Source: Methanocorpusculum sp. (GTDB taxonomy: Archaea > Halobacteriota > Methanomicrobia > Methanomicrobiales > Methanocorpusculaceae). Taken from it: DNA of 64,000 nucleotides. Below, one piece after another: positions 51,076 through 61,096 of the stretch; within the stretch, counting starts at the first letter, position 1; every line of letters starts with the position of its first letter. The notes under the pieces were generated by a model, which worked only from the letters and a program-made list of their open reading frames with translations, was not told the DNA's origin and did not search any database. Made by a program: the position numbers and the translations under genes. Location of the stretch: contig JAFQTT010000006.1 in the NCBI GenBank assembly GCA_017408885.1, forward strand, positions 1 through 64,000, read 5' to 3'.

Positions 51076-51633
51076 TTAGAATCTGATGATTTCAGATTCT
51101 GTAATTACCATGTCAAGTCTTATGTCATTCTCTTCAGTTGGTACCAGATCAACTTCCTGACATGCATAGGCGAGTCCTATTTTTTCCAAATGAGGATTGT
51201 CTTTGAGGAATCTGTCGTAATATCCGGCACCATATCCTATACGGTTTCCTTTTCGGTCAAATCCAAGAAGCGGGATTATTACTGTCTCAATCTCTGACGG
51301 ACTGATTGGATTTTCTTTTGAAAGGGGCTCTGGTACGTTGAACGTGCTTGGTTCCAAATCAGCAACTGAGAATAATCTTGAAAGACGAAGTGTCCTTGTT
51401 TCCTTTTCGATAATTGGGACAGAAACTGTTTTTCCCGCGTTAAGTAGATAGTTTATTAGCACAAGAGTTTCTACTTCCGGATCTTTTGCGGCATAGGCTA
51501 AGACACTCTGCCTGTCTTTTAGAACTGATTCTGCAAGAACTGTTATTTTGCAGCCCTTCTCTCTTCTATCACCTAATGAGAGAGAAAACCTTCGTTCTTT
51601 TAGTTCAATCCGCAAAGATGCCTTATCTTTCAT
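51076..51633 (-). CDS. 5-formyltetrahydrofolate cyclo-ligase family protein
   Basis: 185 residues of the MTHFS family: an N-terminal basic helix region (LRIELKERRFSLS), PIIEKETRTLRLSRL, the conserved VIIPLLGFDRKGNRIGYGAGYYDRFL ATP/folate site and LAYACQEVDLVPTEENDIRLDMVITE. In bacteria it converts 5-formyl-THF to methenyl-THF. In a methanogen a pterin such as tetrahydromethanopterin or a repair/salvage role is possible. Single gene. Confidence 0.88.
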   Translation of the reverse strand: MKDKASLRIELKERRFSLSLGDRREKGCKITVLAESVLKDRQSVLAYAAKDPEVETLVLINYLLNAGKTVSVPIIEKETRTLRLSRLFSVADLEPSTFNVPEPLSKENPISPSEIETVIIPLLGFDRKGNRIGYGAGYYDRFLKDNPHLEKIGLAYACQEVDLVPTEENDIRLDMVITESEIIRF

Positions 51634-51699
51634 AAGAGGATATTTAGAACGAGCTAATATAGAGGTTGCGGTAAAACATCAAAAACTGCATTAATCTTT

Positions 51700-51736
51700 A
51701 GGAGCAGTGGAAAACAATCCAAAAACCACCGCTCCT
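51700..51736. other. Stable hairpin in the intergenic region
   Basis: AGGAGC-A-GTGG and CCAC-C-GCTCCT form an 11-position stem with one mismatch and a 15-base A-rich loop. It lies between the anion transporter gene (upstream on the minus strand) and the cyclo-ligase gene. There is no adjoining T-run on either strand beyond those in the loop. It could be a processing site, small RNA or terminator. The remaining ~200 bases show only AT-rich sequence. Confidence 0.4.
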
Positions 51737-51871
51737 GTTATATTGCGGAGTACTGGAAATATTTTGATGCGTTTGAATCCAGCCTCCATTTATCTGTATG
51801 TTATAAGAGATGATAAAATATTCTGAGAAGATTTATTACCGAACAAACACGTTGATATTTCAAAAATCAGA

Positions 51872-53098
51872 TTATAAAATACCAACAACCCATATCCAAA
51901 CGGAATAAATGACAACAGCCGCCAAAGTAATCGGTATTCCAGACTTTAGGAATGTGAGAAAAGACAAACTCTCACCTTCTTTTTCTGCGCGCTGAATGAT
52001 AATAATAGTTGATGCCGCACCAAGAATTGTTAATGCACCGGCTGCTGTACATCCGGCAGAAGCTGCCATATAGAGAGGAACAGATGCAGCCGCAGTTTCT
52101 AAAAGCGGCAGAACCATTAACACAAAAGGAACATTTGAAACAAACTGTGAAACAACAGCCCCTGCCGTTACCATAACCGGAATAGAAACAGTCAGACTTT
52201 CAGGAAGAAGAACCTGCAATACACCGCTTTCCCAGACAGCCTCCATTAAGATAAACATAGACACGAAGAAAATCAGAGTACAGTAATCAACCGACTTCAA
52301 GAGCTCCAAACGTTTCGAAGAGAACAGAAGAAGAGGCAAAGCACCTGTTGCTGCAATCCAGATAAAGGAAACCTCGTATCCGAAAAATGAACCGACAATT
52401 CTTGCTGCCACAGCTAAAAGAATCAGAACAAAACTTATCTTACAAATACTCGAAAGCCTGTCGTCAAAAACACCATCTGACTTATCCATAACAACCGCTT
52501 CGGATGAAATCCCGCGAGCGAGGAATTTGTATGAAATAAACAGGCAGAGAACTGACGGCACAACAAGATATATGGCAAATGTTACAAATGCATCCGGAAC
52601 TCCTGAAAGCGCAATCAAAAGATTCTGAGGATTTCCAATTGGGGTTGCCGCACTTCCAAACGTAACAGCAAAGCAGAGTGCAAGAAGCATTCGGACAACA
52701 GGAATCCCAAATTTTGCAGCACAAAACATTGCAAGCGGAGCACCAATAACTGCCACAGTATCGTTCATGAAAAGTGCAGCAGCAGCAGCAGTTGTAATCA
52801 TAAAAATCAGCATAACCTGCCGCTTATTCTTGGCTTTTGTAAATCCCCTCAGAACAACACTGTGGAGAAGGCCTGACTTATCAAGAGCTGCACCAAACAC
52901 AAACATCCCGAAAAGAAACACAATCACATCAAGCTGAACTGCAGAGATAGCTGAAGAGATGGATATTGTCTGAAATAGCAAAGCGGCCAATGCCCCGGCT
53001 GTCATAATCCCCCATATTGGAAGACGAAACTTTCCAACGCGGCGGACCATAATCAGTAAAAAAACAACTGCTAAGATTCCAACCGCGGTCAGATTCAT
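51872..53098 (-). CDS. SLC13/ArsB-type anion or Na+/H+ transporter
   Basis: 408 residues with about 11 hydrophobic spans of the ion-transporter superfamily: FGMFVFGAALDKSGLLHSVV, MNDTVAVIGAPLAMF, FGSAATPIGNPQNLL and the second-half counterpart GAVVSQFVSNVPFVLMVLPLL. The paired hairpin motifs (ATPIGNPQN and SNVPFV) mark the citrate/arsenite/NhaD group; the substrate is not predictable. It follows alba with only C and seven T residues between stop and ATG, so it has no ribosome binding site of its own. Confidence 0.82.
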   Translation of the reverse strand: MNLTAVGILAVVFLLIMVRRVGKFRLPIWGIMTAGALAALLFQTISISSAISAVQLDVIVFLFGMFVFGAALDKSGLLHSVVLRGFTKAKNKRQVMLIFMITTAAAAALFMNDTVAVIGAPLAMFCAAKFGIPVVRMLLALCFAVTFGSAATPIGNPQNLLIALSGVPDAFVTFAIYLVVPSVLCLFISYKFLARGISSEAVVMDKSDGVFDDRLSSICKISFVLILLAVAARIVGSFFGYEVSFIWIAATGALPLLLFSSKRLELLKSVDYCTLIFFVSMFILMEAVWESGVLQVLLPESLTVSIPVMVTAGAVVSQFVSNVPFVLMVLPLLETAAASVPLYMAASAGCTAAGALTILGAASTIIIIQRAEKEGESLSFLTFLKSGIPITLAAVVIYSVWIWVVGIL

Positions 53099-53106
53099 AA
53101 AAAAAG

Positions 53107-53373
53107 TTAGTGTCCGAGAATAATCTCGATAGATGAAACGTTCGTTGTTCCCTCGTCAGTCTCGACTGAATCAGTCGAGATGGAAACATTCTTCTTTACC
53201 ACATCAGATAAGAACTGCCTGGTTACAATCTCTGCGGTATCAACTGCACGAACTATTGATTTCCCGCGTGCTTTGATGATGACCTCCTTTGCCCCGCTGT
53301 TGAATTGAGTTACAACAGCCAGACAATAGTTCATAACCGGTTTTGTTCCGACAAAGATGATATTGTCCTGCAT
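53107..53373 (-). CDS. albA: Chromatin protein Alba
   Basis: 88 residues of the Alba family: [21 protein letters not shown], then [24 protein letters not shown] with the DNA/RNA-binding Lys region. It coats DNA and RNA and affects compaction. It lies between asd (5 bp) and the anion transporter (8 bp) on the same strand. The stop codon is followed at once by C-T7, a possible terminator inside the operon. Confidence 0.92.
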   Translation of the reverse strand: MQDNIIFVGTKPVMNYCLAVVTQFNSGAKEVIIKARGKSIVRAVDTAEIVTRQFLSDVVKKNVSISTDSVETDEGTTNVSSIEIILGH

Positions 53374-53378
53374 GAAAC

Positions 53379-54392
53379 TCAGATGTATTTTAAGGTGTGC
53401 AGGAGTTCTGCATTGAGAACGGATGCGCCTGCTGCTCCGCGAATGGTATTGTGTCCCATTGCGACGAAACGAATTCCATCTCTTACACGTCCAACGGAAA
53501 CCGTCATACCGTTTCCTCTGTTTCTGTCAAGACGCGGCTGCGGACGGTTGTCATCGCCTAAGTATAAGACACTCTTTTCAGGCTGAGTTGGAAGTCCCTT
53601 AAATGGTGCTTCCCATGTCTTGAATGCATCAACTACCTCATCAACAGAAGCCTTGACATCAATCCAGACGTTTAATGTATGTCCATCGATTACCGGCACA
53701 CGGTTACAGGATGCGGAAACGGTAAACGGAGCTCCGGTGATTTTTCCATTCTCAAAAGTTCCGAGAATCTTGTTTGCCTCGCGTGCCATCTTCTCTTCCT
53801 CTCCGCCAATGTAGGGGATAACATTGTCGTAGATTCCAAAAGCCGGAACACCGTCAAAGCCTGCTCCAGAGATTGCCTGCATAGTTGCTACATTGATATT
53901 GGTAAACTCGAACTTGCGAAGCGGAGCTAATGCGGTTGCAAGCATAATAGTCGAGCAGTTCGGATTAGTTACGATAAATCCGTCACGCTTCTCTCTCTGG
54001 ACATCGATTAATGCTGCATGTTCAGGGTTAACCTCGGCAATCATTAAAGGAACATCCTCGGTCATTCTGTGGGAACTTGCATTGCTGCATACACCAACTC
54101 CTGCATCTGCGATATCAGATTCAAGTTTGGTTGCAATATCTGCCGGCATTGCGGAGAATACAATGTCACAGTCTTTTACTGCATCGACAGTCGTTGGGGA
54201 TACGACTAATTCACCGACAGATTCCGGGAAAGGAGAATCAAGACGCCAGTTGACAACTGAGCCGTAAGTCTTTCCGGCAGAACGCTCTGATGCAGTAAGC
54301 GTGGTTAAATTGAACCATGGGTGGTTTGCGAGGAGCTGGACAAAACGCTGTCCGACAGCTCCGGTGGCACCAAGGACACCTACGTTAATCAT
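53379..54392 (-). CDS. asd: Aspartate-semialdehyde dehydrogenase
   Basis: 337 residues. NADP site [18 protein letters not shown], catalytic Cys in [12 protein letters not shown] and His in [18 protein letters not shown]; archaeal/eukaryotic subtype. It makes aspartate semialdehyde for lysine, threonine, methionine and, in methanogens, for the ADTH synthase step of the aro operon in this window. It is first in the asd-alba-transporter cluster. Confidence 0.94.
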   Translation of the reverse strand: MINVGVLGATGAVGQRFVQLLANHPWFNLTTLTASERSAGKTYGSVVNWRLDSPFPESVGELVVSPTTVDAVKDCDIVFSAMPADIATKLESDIADAGVGVCSNASSHRMTEDVPLMIAEVNPEHAALIDVQREKRDGFIVTNPNCSTIMLATALAPLRKFEFTNINVATMQAISGAGFDGVPAFGIYDNVIPYIGGEEEKMAREANKILGTFENGKITGAPFTVSASCNRVPVIDGHTLNVWIDVKASVDEVVDAFKTWEAPFKGLPTQPEKSVLYLGDDNRPQPRLDRNRGNGMTVSVGRVRDGIRFVAMGHNTIRGAAGASVLNAELLHTLKYI

Positions 54393-54519
54393 GAGGGAAT
54401 ATATTGGTTCTCACTCATAATAAGGAGATGTGTTTTACTGCTTTGTATGGGGCTTACAATGTCGCAGTCGGTAATCTTTAAACGTGATAATTTACATAAG
54501 TTACTAGGAGATTTTTACT

Positions 54520-55713
54520 ATGGAAAGAATGGTAGGAACCGTTGTTCGTGGCATCCGCGCTCCAATTATCAGAAGCGGTGATGACCTGACGAAAATTGTA
54601 ACGGACTCAGTTTTCCTTGCGGCAGAATCCGAGGGCTTTTCCCTTCAGGATCATGATGTAGTTGCAGTAACCGAGGCAGTTGTTGCCCGCGCTCAGAACA
54701 ACTACGTAACCGTTGACGACATCGCATCCGATGTCCGTGAAAAACTGGGTGGGGAGACCATCGGTGTTATTTTCCCAATTCTTTCCCGCAACCGCTTTGC
54801 AATCTGCCTGCGCGGTATTGCAAAGGGTGCCAAAAAGGTTGTTCTGATGCTGTCTTACCCGTCTGATGAGGTTGGAAACCACCTTGTCTCATGGGATCAG
54901 CTTGATGAGAAGGGAATTAACCCATACTCTGATGTTTTAACACTTGAGAAGTACCGCGAGTTATTTGGATGCTGTCTGCACCCGTTCACCGGTGTTGATT
55001 ATATCGACTACTACTCCGACTTAATCCGCGGATGCGGAGCAGAAGTAGAAGTCATCTTCGCCAATGACTGCCGCGCGGTTCTTCCGTATGCAAAGCGTGT
55101 CTTAACCTGTGATATCCACACCCGCGAGAGAACAAAGCGTCTCTTAAAGGCCGCAGGAGCAGAGATTGTCTTAGGTCTTGATGACATCATGACCGCATCT
55201 ATTGACGGAAGCGGATACAACGACCAGTATGGTCTGCTTGGTTCAAACAAGGCAACCGAAGATAAGCTGAAGCTGTTCCCAAGAAACTGTCAGCCGTTTG
55301 TTGAAGCTGTTCAGCAGGTAATTCTTGACAAAACCGGAAAGGTTGTTGAGGTTATGGTTTACGGTGACGGAGCATTCAAGGATCCGATGGGAAAGATCTG
55401 GGAACTTGCAGACCCAGTAGTTTCTCCGGGATATACTGCAGGACTTTCTGGTCAGCCAAACGAGCTGAAGCTTAAATATTTAGCAGACAATGACTTTGCA
55501 AACCTATCAGGCGATGAACTCAAGGAGGCTATCAAGAACTCCATCCGCTCGAAGAAAGAGAACCTGACAGGTTCGATGGCATCACAGGGAACAACTCCGA
55601 GAAGACTTACCGATTTAATCGGCTCTCTCTGTGATCTAACTTCCGGAAGCGGTGACAAAGGAACTCCAATCGTTCTGATTCAGGGTTACTTTGACAATTA
55701 CATCTCTGAGTAA
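54520..55713 (+). CDS. F420-0:gamma-glutamyl ligase-like protein (long family)
   Basis: 397 residues. The N-terminal half resembles CofE (TVVRGIRAPIIRSGDDLTKIV, HDVVAVTEAVVARAQNN, VMVYGDGAFKDP in the middle), but the protein is about 150 residues longer than canonical methanogen CofE (~250). This long family is common also in bacteria without F420, so another glutamate or amide ligation is possible. GGAG precedes the ATG and a TATA-like CTTTAAACG lies about 40 bases upstream. A perfect TCTCTGA/TCAGAGA hairpin spans the stop codon as terminator. Confidence 0.8.
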   Translation: MERMVGTVVRGIRAPIIRSGDDLTKIVTDSVFLAAESEGFSLQDHDVVAVTEAVVARAQNNYVTVDDIASDVREKLGGETIGVIFPILSRNRFAICLRGIAKGAKKVVLMLSYPSDEVGNHLVSWDQLDEKGINPYSDVLTLEKYRELFGCCLHPFTGVDYIDYYSDLIRGCGAEVEVIFANDCRAVLPYAKRVLTCDIHTRERTKRLLKAAGAEIVLGLDDIMTASIDGSGYNDQYGLLGSNKATEDKLKLFPRNCQPFVEAVQQVILDKTGKVVEVMVYGDGAFKDPMGKIWELADPVVSPGYTAGLSGQPNELKLKYLADNDFANLSGDELKEAIKNSIRSKKENLTGSMASQGTTPRRLTDLIGSLCDLTSGSGDKGTPIVLIQGYFDNYISE

Positions 55714-55767
55714 ATTCAGAGATTAATACTATTTTTCATTCGTTTTGAATACGTTAAAAAAAAAGAT

Positions 55768-57045
55768 TTAGAGATACTCTAAGCCGTTCATGTACGGCTG
55801 AAGTACCTTTGGAACCTCGACTCTTCCATCCTCTAACTGGTAGTTTTCTAAAATACAGCGAAGAGCACGGGAAGTTGCAACCGCAGTGGAGTTTAAGGTG
55901 TGGAGCCACTGTTTTGATTCGAAGTCATGTGCATCGCGGACACGGATGTTTAAGCGGCATGCCTGATATGCAGTACAGTTGGAACAGGAAACAACTTCGC
56001 GGTACTCGTTGTCTCTCGGCATCCATGCTTCGATGTCGTATTTCTTTGCGGCAACTGTTCCAATGTCTCCGGTACAGATGTTAACCACATGGTACGGGAG
56101 TTCGAGTTTGGTGAAGATTTCCTCAGCATTTGCGAGGAGCTCCTCGTGATACTTCCATGAATCTTCAGGCATACAGTAGATGAACTGCTCAATCTTCGTG
56201 AACTGGTGGACACGGAAGAGACCGCGGGAGTCAAGACCGTGTGCTCCAATCTCTCTGCGGAAGCATGGAGAGACGCCGACCATTTTCAGCGGCAGGTCCT
56301 TCTCCTCAAAGATTTCATCCTGATACATAGCAGCCATCGGGTGCTCTGCGGTGGCGATTAAGTATGCATCATCGTCTTCAATCTTGTACATGACCTTCTC
56401 GAAGTCTGCAAGGTCAGTTACTTCCTCGTATGACTTGCGGTTAATCATGTACGGCGGGATAACAGGAGTGTATCCTTTTGCGATGATTGTGTCAAGTGCA
56501 AAGCGCTGAAGTGCTAAATCAAGCATTGCGAGGTTTCCTTTGAGGAAGTAGAAACCAGATCCGCTAATCTTGGTTGCACGCTCGAAGTCTGCCCAGCCGT
56601 TTTCTGCTGCGAGTTCTCCGTGGTTTTTCAGCTCGAAATTGATGTCGCGCGGTTTTCCAACAGTCTTGACAACAACATTTTCGGTGTCGTCCTTTCCAAA
56701 CGGAACAGACTCGTGGAGGATGTTTGGAAGACGCATCAGATAGTATTTCATCTGATCTACAGCTTCTGCCATCTTGTCATCATTTTCTTTAATCTTTGCC
56801 GGCAGTTCCTTTGCTTCGACAAAGAGCGGTTTCGGGTCTTCGCCTGCTTTCTTTGCAGCGTTGATGTCTTTTGCTATCTGGTTTCTTCTTGCGCGAAGCT
56901 CATTGTTCTTTCCTTCGAGTTCACGCTTGAGAATATCGAGTTCGAGGACAGTATCAACCCATGCGAGTTTTTCCGTGTCCTGCCTCTTCTCTAAGTCAGC
57001 ACGGATAACTTCCGGGTGGGCTCTTACAAATTTGATATCGAGCAT
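55768..57045 (-). CDS. serS: Seryl-tRNA synthetase, standard (bacterial-like) type
   Basis: 425 residues: N-terminal long coiled-coil tRNA-binding arm (residues ~30-110), then the class II core with motif 2 (GVSPCFRREIGAHGLDSRGLFRVHQF) and motif 3 (LNSTAVATSRALRCILENYQ). This is the common type, not the rare zinc-dependent methanogen SerRS. The cognate tRNA-Ser(CGA) lies 5 kb upstream. A T-run follows the stop closely. Confidence 0.95.
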   Translation of the reverse strand: MLDIKFVRAHPEVIRADLEKRQDTEKLAWVDTVLELDILKRELEGKNNELRARRNQIAKDINAAKKAGEDPKPLFVEAKELPAKIKENDDKMAEAVDQMKYYLMRLPNILHESVPFGKDDTENVVVKTVGKPRDINFELKNHGELAAENGWADFERATKISGSGFYFLKGNLAMLDLALQRFALDTIIAKGYTPVIPPYMINRKSYEEVTDLADFEKVMYKIEDDDAYLIATAEHPMAAMYQDEIFEEKDLPLKMVGVSPCFRREIGAHGLDSRGLFRVHQFTKIEQFIYCMPEDSWKYHEELLANAEEIFTKLELPYHVVNICTGDIGTVAAKKYDIEAWMPRDNEYREVVSCSNCTAYQACRLNIRVRDAHDFESKQWLHTLNSTAVATSRALRCILENYQLEDGRVEVPKVLQPYMNGLEYL

Positions 57046-57136
57046 AGTTGTCTATATATGTGGGTGTTTGATATAGAAGAGGGTTTCCACAGAAGAGAAG
57101 ATTCATTATGCTTTGGGGCAAATAGTTGGAGTAGGA

Positions 57137-58675
57137 ATGGAGAAGAAACAGGTCTCGAACTACATGACCCACGATGTGGTTAGTGTAGATGTGTCACAGA
57201 ATGTAGGCGATGTTATCCGTCTGATTAAGACTACGCACCATGATGGTTTTCCAGTGGTTCGCGATGGTCGGGTTGTTGGATATATCTGTGCAAGAGACAT
57301 TATCGGTGAGCATCCTGAGATTCGTGCTGATCAGAGGATGAGCCGTCATACGATTACGGCAAATCCAACGACTACTGTAACCGAGGTTGCCAGGAGAATT
57401 TTCAGGACTGGTATCCAGAAGCTTCCGATTGTTGATTCCGATATGAAGCTTAAAGGGATTATCTCCAATCTGGATGTTATCCGATCGCAGATTGAGAGAG
57501 TAACTCCGGAGAAGGTTTTTAATTTCCAGCGTGCTCTTCAGACATTGTACGGTGTTGGTTCTACTTTGAAGCGTGAGGCAGTTCCCGTGTCTGCTGTTCA
57601 TCCGACACAGTCTGCTGTTCATCAGGATGAGCTCGACGGTAGAATGTATGAGCTTCAAAAGCGCCTTGCTGAGCCTGTGATTGTTGTGTCTACAGGAGAC
57701 CGTTTGATTTTAGTTGACGGTCACCACAGGGCAGTGGCAGCACAGAAGTTGGGTGTTGAAATGTTGGATGCTTATGTGGTAACACTTGAGCGTGATATGG
57801 AGTTAGGTCTCGAGAAGACTGCACGGTCGATGGGAATCTATACTCTTGCTGATGTGAAGGTGGATGTATCTCCAGAGCGTTCGTTGGTGGCTCCAACTCA
57901 TCCTGGTCTTATTTCGACTGAGAAGAAGCTTGTTCGTGAGTATATGACAGTCGATGTTATCAGTTTGGATGCATCTCAGACAGTAAAGGATGTTATTTCT
58001 AAGATCCGAACTACAGGTCACGATGGTTTCCCTGTTTTGTCGAATGGGAAGGCTGTCGGATTAATTGCTGCACGTGATATAGTTGGTGCCAAGGCTTCAG
58101 ATAAGATTGCCCCTCTGATGCAGCCTGTAATCCTTAAGACTATGCCTGATGAGTCGATGACTGATGTTGCACGTAAGATGTTTCGATTCTGTGTTCAAAA
58201 GCTTCCTGTGGTCAATCTCGACGGTAAGTTTGTAGGGCTCATTACGAATGCTGATGTTATCCGGTCTCAGATTGAGAGGGTGACTCCTGAGAAGGTCTTT
58301 GATTATATGCATACGTTAAAGACGCTTTACGGTCTTTCTCCGCATTTGTCACGCGGAACTGTTCCTGTAAGACAGCTTATCCCAACTCAGGATAAGGTGT
58401 ATATGGATGAGCTTGACGGAAGAGGTTATGAGATTCAAAAGGGTTTGGCTGAGCCTTTAATTGTTGTTCGCCGCAGAGAAAGGCTGCTGGTTGTTGATGG
58501 TCACCACAGGGCAGTGGCTGCTAATCGTATGAAGGTTCCGCATCTTGATGCGTATATTCTGGATATTGATTCAGATGCGGAGTTGGGTATTGAAAAGACT
58601 GCACGTAATATGCGTCTTTGGAGTCTGGATGATGTACGGATTATGGATGAGTCGAAGCATTCGATTCTTGGGTAA
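57137..58675 (+). CDS. Tandemly duplicated CBS-CBS-ParB-like protein
   Basis: 512 residues from the ATG of MEKKQVSNYMTHDVV, preceded by GGAG; a TTG eight codons upstream is less likely. The protein is two copies of one ~260-residue unit: a CBS pair (DVVSVDVSQNVGDVIRLIKT; DVISLDASQTVKDVISKIRT) followed by a ParB/sulfiredoxin-like domain with the VDGHHRAVAA motif in both halves. The DNA copies share an identical 20-base stretch 780 bp apart. ParB-like domains of this kind can hydrolyse nucleotides or phosphorylate small molecules; CBS pairs would supply adenylate control. Function unknown. Confidence 0.85.
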   Translation: MEKKQVSNYMTHDVVSVDVSQNVGDVIRLIKTTHHDGFPVVRDGRVVGYICARDIIGEHPEIRADQRMSRHTITANPTTTVTEVARRIFRTGIQKLPIVDSDMKLKGIISNLDVIRSQIERVTPEKVFNFQRALQTLYGVGSTLKREAVPVSAVHPTQSAVHQDELDGRMYELQKRLAEPVIVVSTGDRLILVDGHHRAVAAQKLGVEMLDAYVVTLERDMELGLEKTARSMGIYTLADVKVDVSPERSLVAPTHPGLISTEKKLVREYMTVDVISLDASQTVKDVISKIRTTGHDGFPVLSNGKAVGLIAARDIVGAKASDKIAPLMQPVILKTMPDESMTDVARKMFRFCVQKLPVVNLDGKFVGLITNADVIRSQIERVTPEKVFDYMHTLKTLYGLSPHLSRGTVPVRQLIPTQDKVYMDELDGRGYEIQKGLAEPLIVVRRRERLLVVDGHHRAVAANRMKVPHLDAYILDIDSDAELGIEKTARNMRLWSLDDVRIMDESKHSILG

Positions 58676-58704
58676 TCTTCATCTCTTTTTTATCACTAAC
58701 TCTC

Positions 58705-58724
58705 TCAGAAAATATATTTCCTGA
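58705..58724. promoter_or_regulatory. 20-bp palindrome upstream of the ACT/UPF0210 operon
   Basis: TCAGAAAATATATTTCCTGA is palindromic except for one pair and contains a TATA-like AAATATATTT. A second TATA-like box (AATAATATAG, about 58732-58741) lies closer to the ATG at 58764. The palindrome may be an operator adjoining the promoter. Confidence 0.4.
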
Positions 58725-58763
58725 CAGGACAAATAATATAGCACAAAATCTTGAGCTGAACCT

Positions 58764-59036
58764 ATGGAGAAAGTAATTATCACCGTTGTCGGCCACGATA
58801 CTGTCGGTATCATTGCCAAAGTCTGTACCTACCTCTCAAACATCAAAGTAAACGTCGAGGACATTTCCCAGACCATTGTCCAGGGGTACTTCAATATGAT
58901 GATGATTGTCGACACCAGTGCATCCGAGATTGCCTTTGGCGAGATGGCACAGGAGCTCGAAAAAATCGGAGAGGAAATTGGGGTTATCATCCGCTGTCAG
59001 CGCGAAGAAATTTTCACCCGCATGCACCGTATCTGA
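58764..59036 (+). CDS. ACT domain protein (UPF0237)
   Basis: 90 residues, a single ACT domain: MEKVIITVVGHDTVGIIAKVCTYLSNIKVNVEDISQTI and VRAQREE-like end. It likely binds an amino acid and regulates its partner, the UPF0210 protein encoded 8 bp downstream; the pair is widespread in bacteria and archaea. The ligand is not known. Confidence 0.88.
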   Translation: MEKVIITVVGHDTVGIIAKVCTYLSNIKVNVEDISQTIVQGYFNMMMIVDTSASEIAFGEMAQELEKIGEEIGVIIRCQREEIFTRMHRI

Positions 59037-59044
59037 GGTGAATC

Positions 59045-60409
59045 ATGATTAATATCTTTGAGGTCCACGAGACCAACACCATGATTCAGGAAGAGAAGCT
59101 TGATGTCAGAACCATCACGCTTGGAATCAGCCTTCTCGACTGCTGTGACACAAACCTTGACGAACTGAACCGGAAAATCTACGAAAAGATTACAACCGTT
59201 GCAAAAGACCTCGTCAAAACAGGAGAACAGATTGAGCTCGAGTTTGGAATCCCAATCGTCAACAAGAGAATTTCTGTAACCCCAATTGCCTTAGTCGGAG
59301 CTCAGGCATGCAAGTCACCTGAAGACTTTGTCACAATTGCCAAAACCTTAGACCGTGCAGCAGAAGCAACCGGAGTCAACTTCCTTGGAGGGTACTCTGC
59401 ACTCGTCTCCAAAGGAATGACACAGGCGGATGAATTCTTAATCCGCTCCATCCCGCAGGCTCTTTCTGAAACTGAGAGAATATGCAGTTCTGTAAACATC
59501 GGCTCTACCAAAACCGGAATCAATATGGATGCAGTCCGCTTAATGGGCGAGATTGTAAAAGAGACCGCAGAGAAAACCGCAGACCGTGATTCCCTTGGAT
59601 GTGCAAAGCTTGTCGTATTCTGCAACGCACCAGACGATAACCCATTTATGGCAGGAGCATTCCACGGAGTGACCGAAGGAGATGCAGTTGTAAACGTTGG
59701 TGTCAGCGGACCTGGTGTAGTCAAGCACGCGCTAACCAAAGTTCATGGAGAAAACTTCGAGACTCTCTGTGAGACCATCAAAAAGACCGCATTCAAAGTC
59801 ACACGTGTTGGACAGTTAGTCGCTCTTGAAGCATCCGAACGCCTCGGTGTACCATTCGGTATTGTTGACCTCTCTCTTGCCCCGACGCCTGCTGTCGGCG
59901 ACAGTGTTGCAGAAATCTTAGAAGAGATGGGATTAGACTCCGTTGGAGCTCCGGGAACGACCGCTGCTTTAGCACTCTTAAACGATCAGGTCAAGAAAGG
60001 CGGAGTTATGGCAAGTTCATTCGTTGGAGGTCTTTCCGGTGCATTTATCCCGGTCAGCGAAGACCAGGGAATGATTGATGCAGTAAACAGAGGCGCACTC
60101 ACCCTCGAAAAACTCGAAGCAATGACTTCAGTCTGTTCGGTTGGTTTAGATATGATTGCAGTGCCAGGAAACACTCCGGCTACAACGATTGCCGGAATCA
60201 TTGCTGACGAAGCTGCTATTGGTATGATTAACCAGAAGACAACAGCAGTCCGCTTAATCCCGGTTATTGGAAAAGATGTAGGAGATACAGTAGAGTTCGG
60301 CGGTCTCTTAGGCTATGCACCAATTCAGCCTGTAAACAAATTCGGATGTGCAGAATTTGTCTCCCGCGGAGGAAGAATTCCGGCACCAATCCACAGCTTC
60401 AAGAACTAA
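59045..60409 (+). CDS. UPF0210 (PFL-like, DUF711) protein
   Basis: 454 residues of the UPF0210 family, with a glycyl-radical-like fold but no radical Gly motif. Typical segments are [45 protein letters not shown] and the C-terminal [37 protein letters not shown] precedes the ATG. It is invariably paired with the small ACT protein upstream; the biochemical role is not established. Confidence 0.88.
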   Translation: MINIFEVHETNTMIQEEKLDVRTITLGISLLDCCDTNLDELNRKIYEKITTVAKDLVKTGEQIELEFGIPIVNKRISVTPIALVGAQACKSPEDFVTIAKTLDRAAEATGVNFLGGYSALVSKGMTQADEFLIRSIPQALSETERICSSVNIGSTKTGINMDAVRLMGEIVKETAEKTADRDSLGCAKLVVFCNAPDDNPFMAGAFHGVTEGDAVVNVGVSGPGVVKHALTKVHGENFETLCETIKKTAFKVTRVGQLVALEASERLGVPFGIVDLSLAPTPAVGDSVAEILEEMGLDSVGAPGTTAALALLNDQVKKGGVMASSFVGGLSGAFIPVSEDQGMIDAVNRGALTLEKLEAMTSVCSVGLDMIAVPGNTPATTIAGIIADEAAIGMINQKTTAVRLIPVIGKDVGDTVEFGGLLGYAPIQPVNKFGCAEFVSRGGRIPAPIHSFKN

Positions 60410-60448
60410 CCACCCTTTACTTTTTTAATAAAAATAGAACTGGTAACT

Positions 60449-61096
60449 TTAGATAATTACCATATTTCCTGGATGGAGAAGTTCTGCCTTCATACCTGTA
60501 GTGAGCTCAATAGATCTCTTGAACTCAGTTAAGTCCTGCTCAATTGCAGGGAAAGTATTGTAATGCATTGGAATCACGAGAGGAGCTCCGACAAACTCTG
60601 CAGCCATCATTGCCTCAGCAGGTCCCATCGTATAATGTCCGCCTGCCGGAAGAAGAGATACATCCGGGTGGTAGAGAGATCCAATCAGCTTCATGTCAGA
60701 GAAAAGACCAGTGTCACCTGCATGATACACGCATGCCCCGTCCATCTGAATCACAAATCCGCAAGGATCTCCCATGTAGATTGGAACACCGTTTTCTTCA
60801 AGAGAGTTCGAGTGCTCTGCATGAACCATAGTGATTTTAACTCCCCCATCCTCTGCGGTTCCGCCGATGTTCATACCAACAGCATCAACACCTTTCTTTC
60901 TAAGCCATCCGGAAAGCTCGTGGGATGCATACGTTCTTGGGAACTTTTCCGGGGAATCTCCTAAGTGATCTCCATGCGCATGAGTAATCAGAACAATATC
61001 TGCATCAATATTTTCCCCTAAGGGCATCGGGTCAATTACGATTTTTTTCGAACCAGAAAGAATAAAGCAGGCGTGACCTGCGAAGGTAATCTCCAT
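60449..61096 (-). CDS. UPF0173 metal-dependent hydrolase
   Basis: 215 residues of the metallo-beta-lactamase fold with LITHAHGDHLGD (HxHxDH), YHAGDTGLFSDM and VIPMHYNTFPAI. UPF0173 members are small metal-dependent hydrolases of unknown substrate. Single gene converging with UPF0210. Confidence 0.85.
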   Translation of the reverse strand: MEITFAGHACFILSGSKKIVIDPMPLGENIDADIVLITHAHGDHLGDSPEKFPRTYASHELSGWLRKKGVDAVGMNIGGTAEDGGVKITMVHAEHSNSLEENGVPIYMGDPCGFVIQMDGACVYHAGDTGLFSDMKLIGSLYHPDVSLLPAGGHYTMGPAEAMMAAEFVGAPLVIPMHYNTFPAIEQDLTEFKRSIELTTGMKAELLHPGNMVII

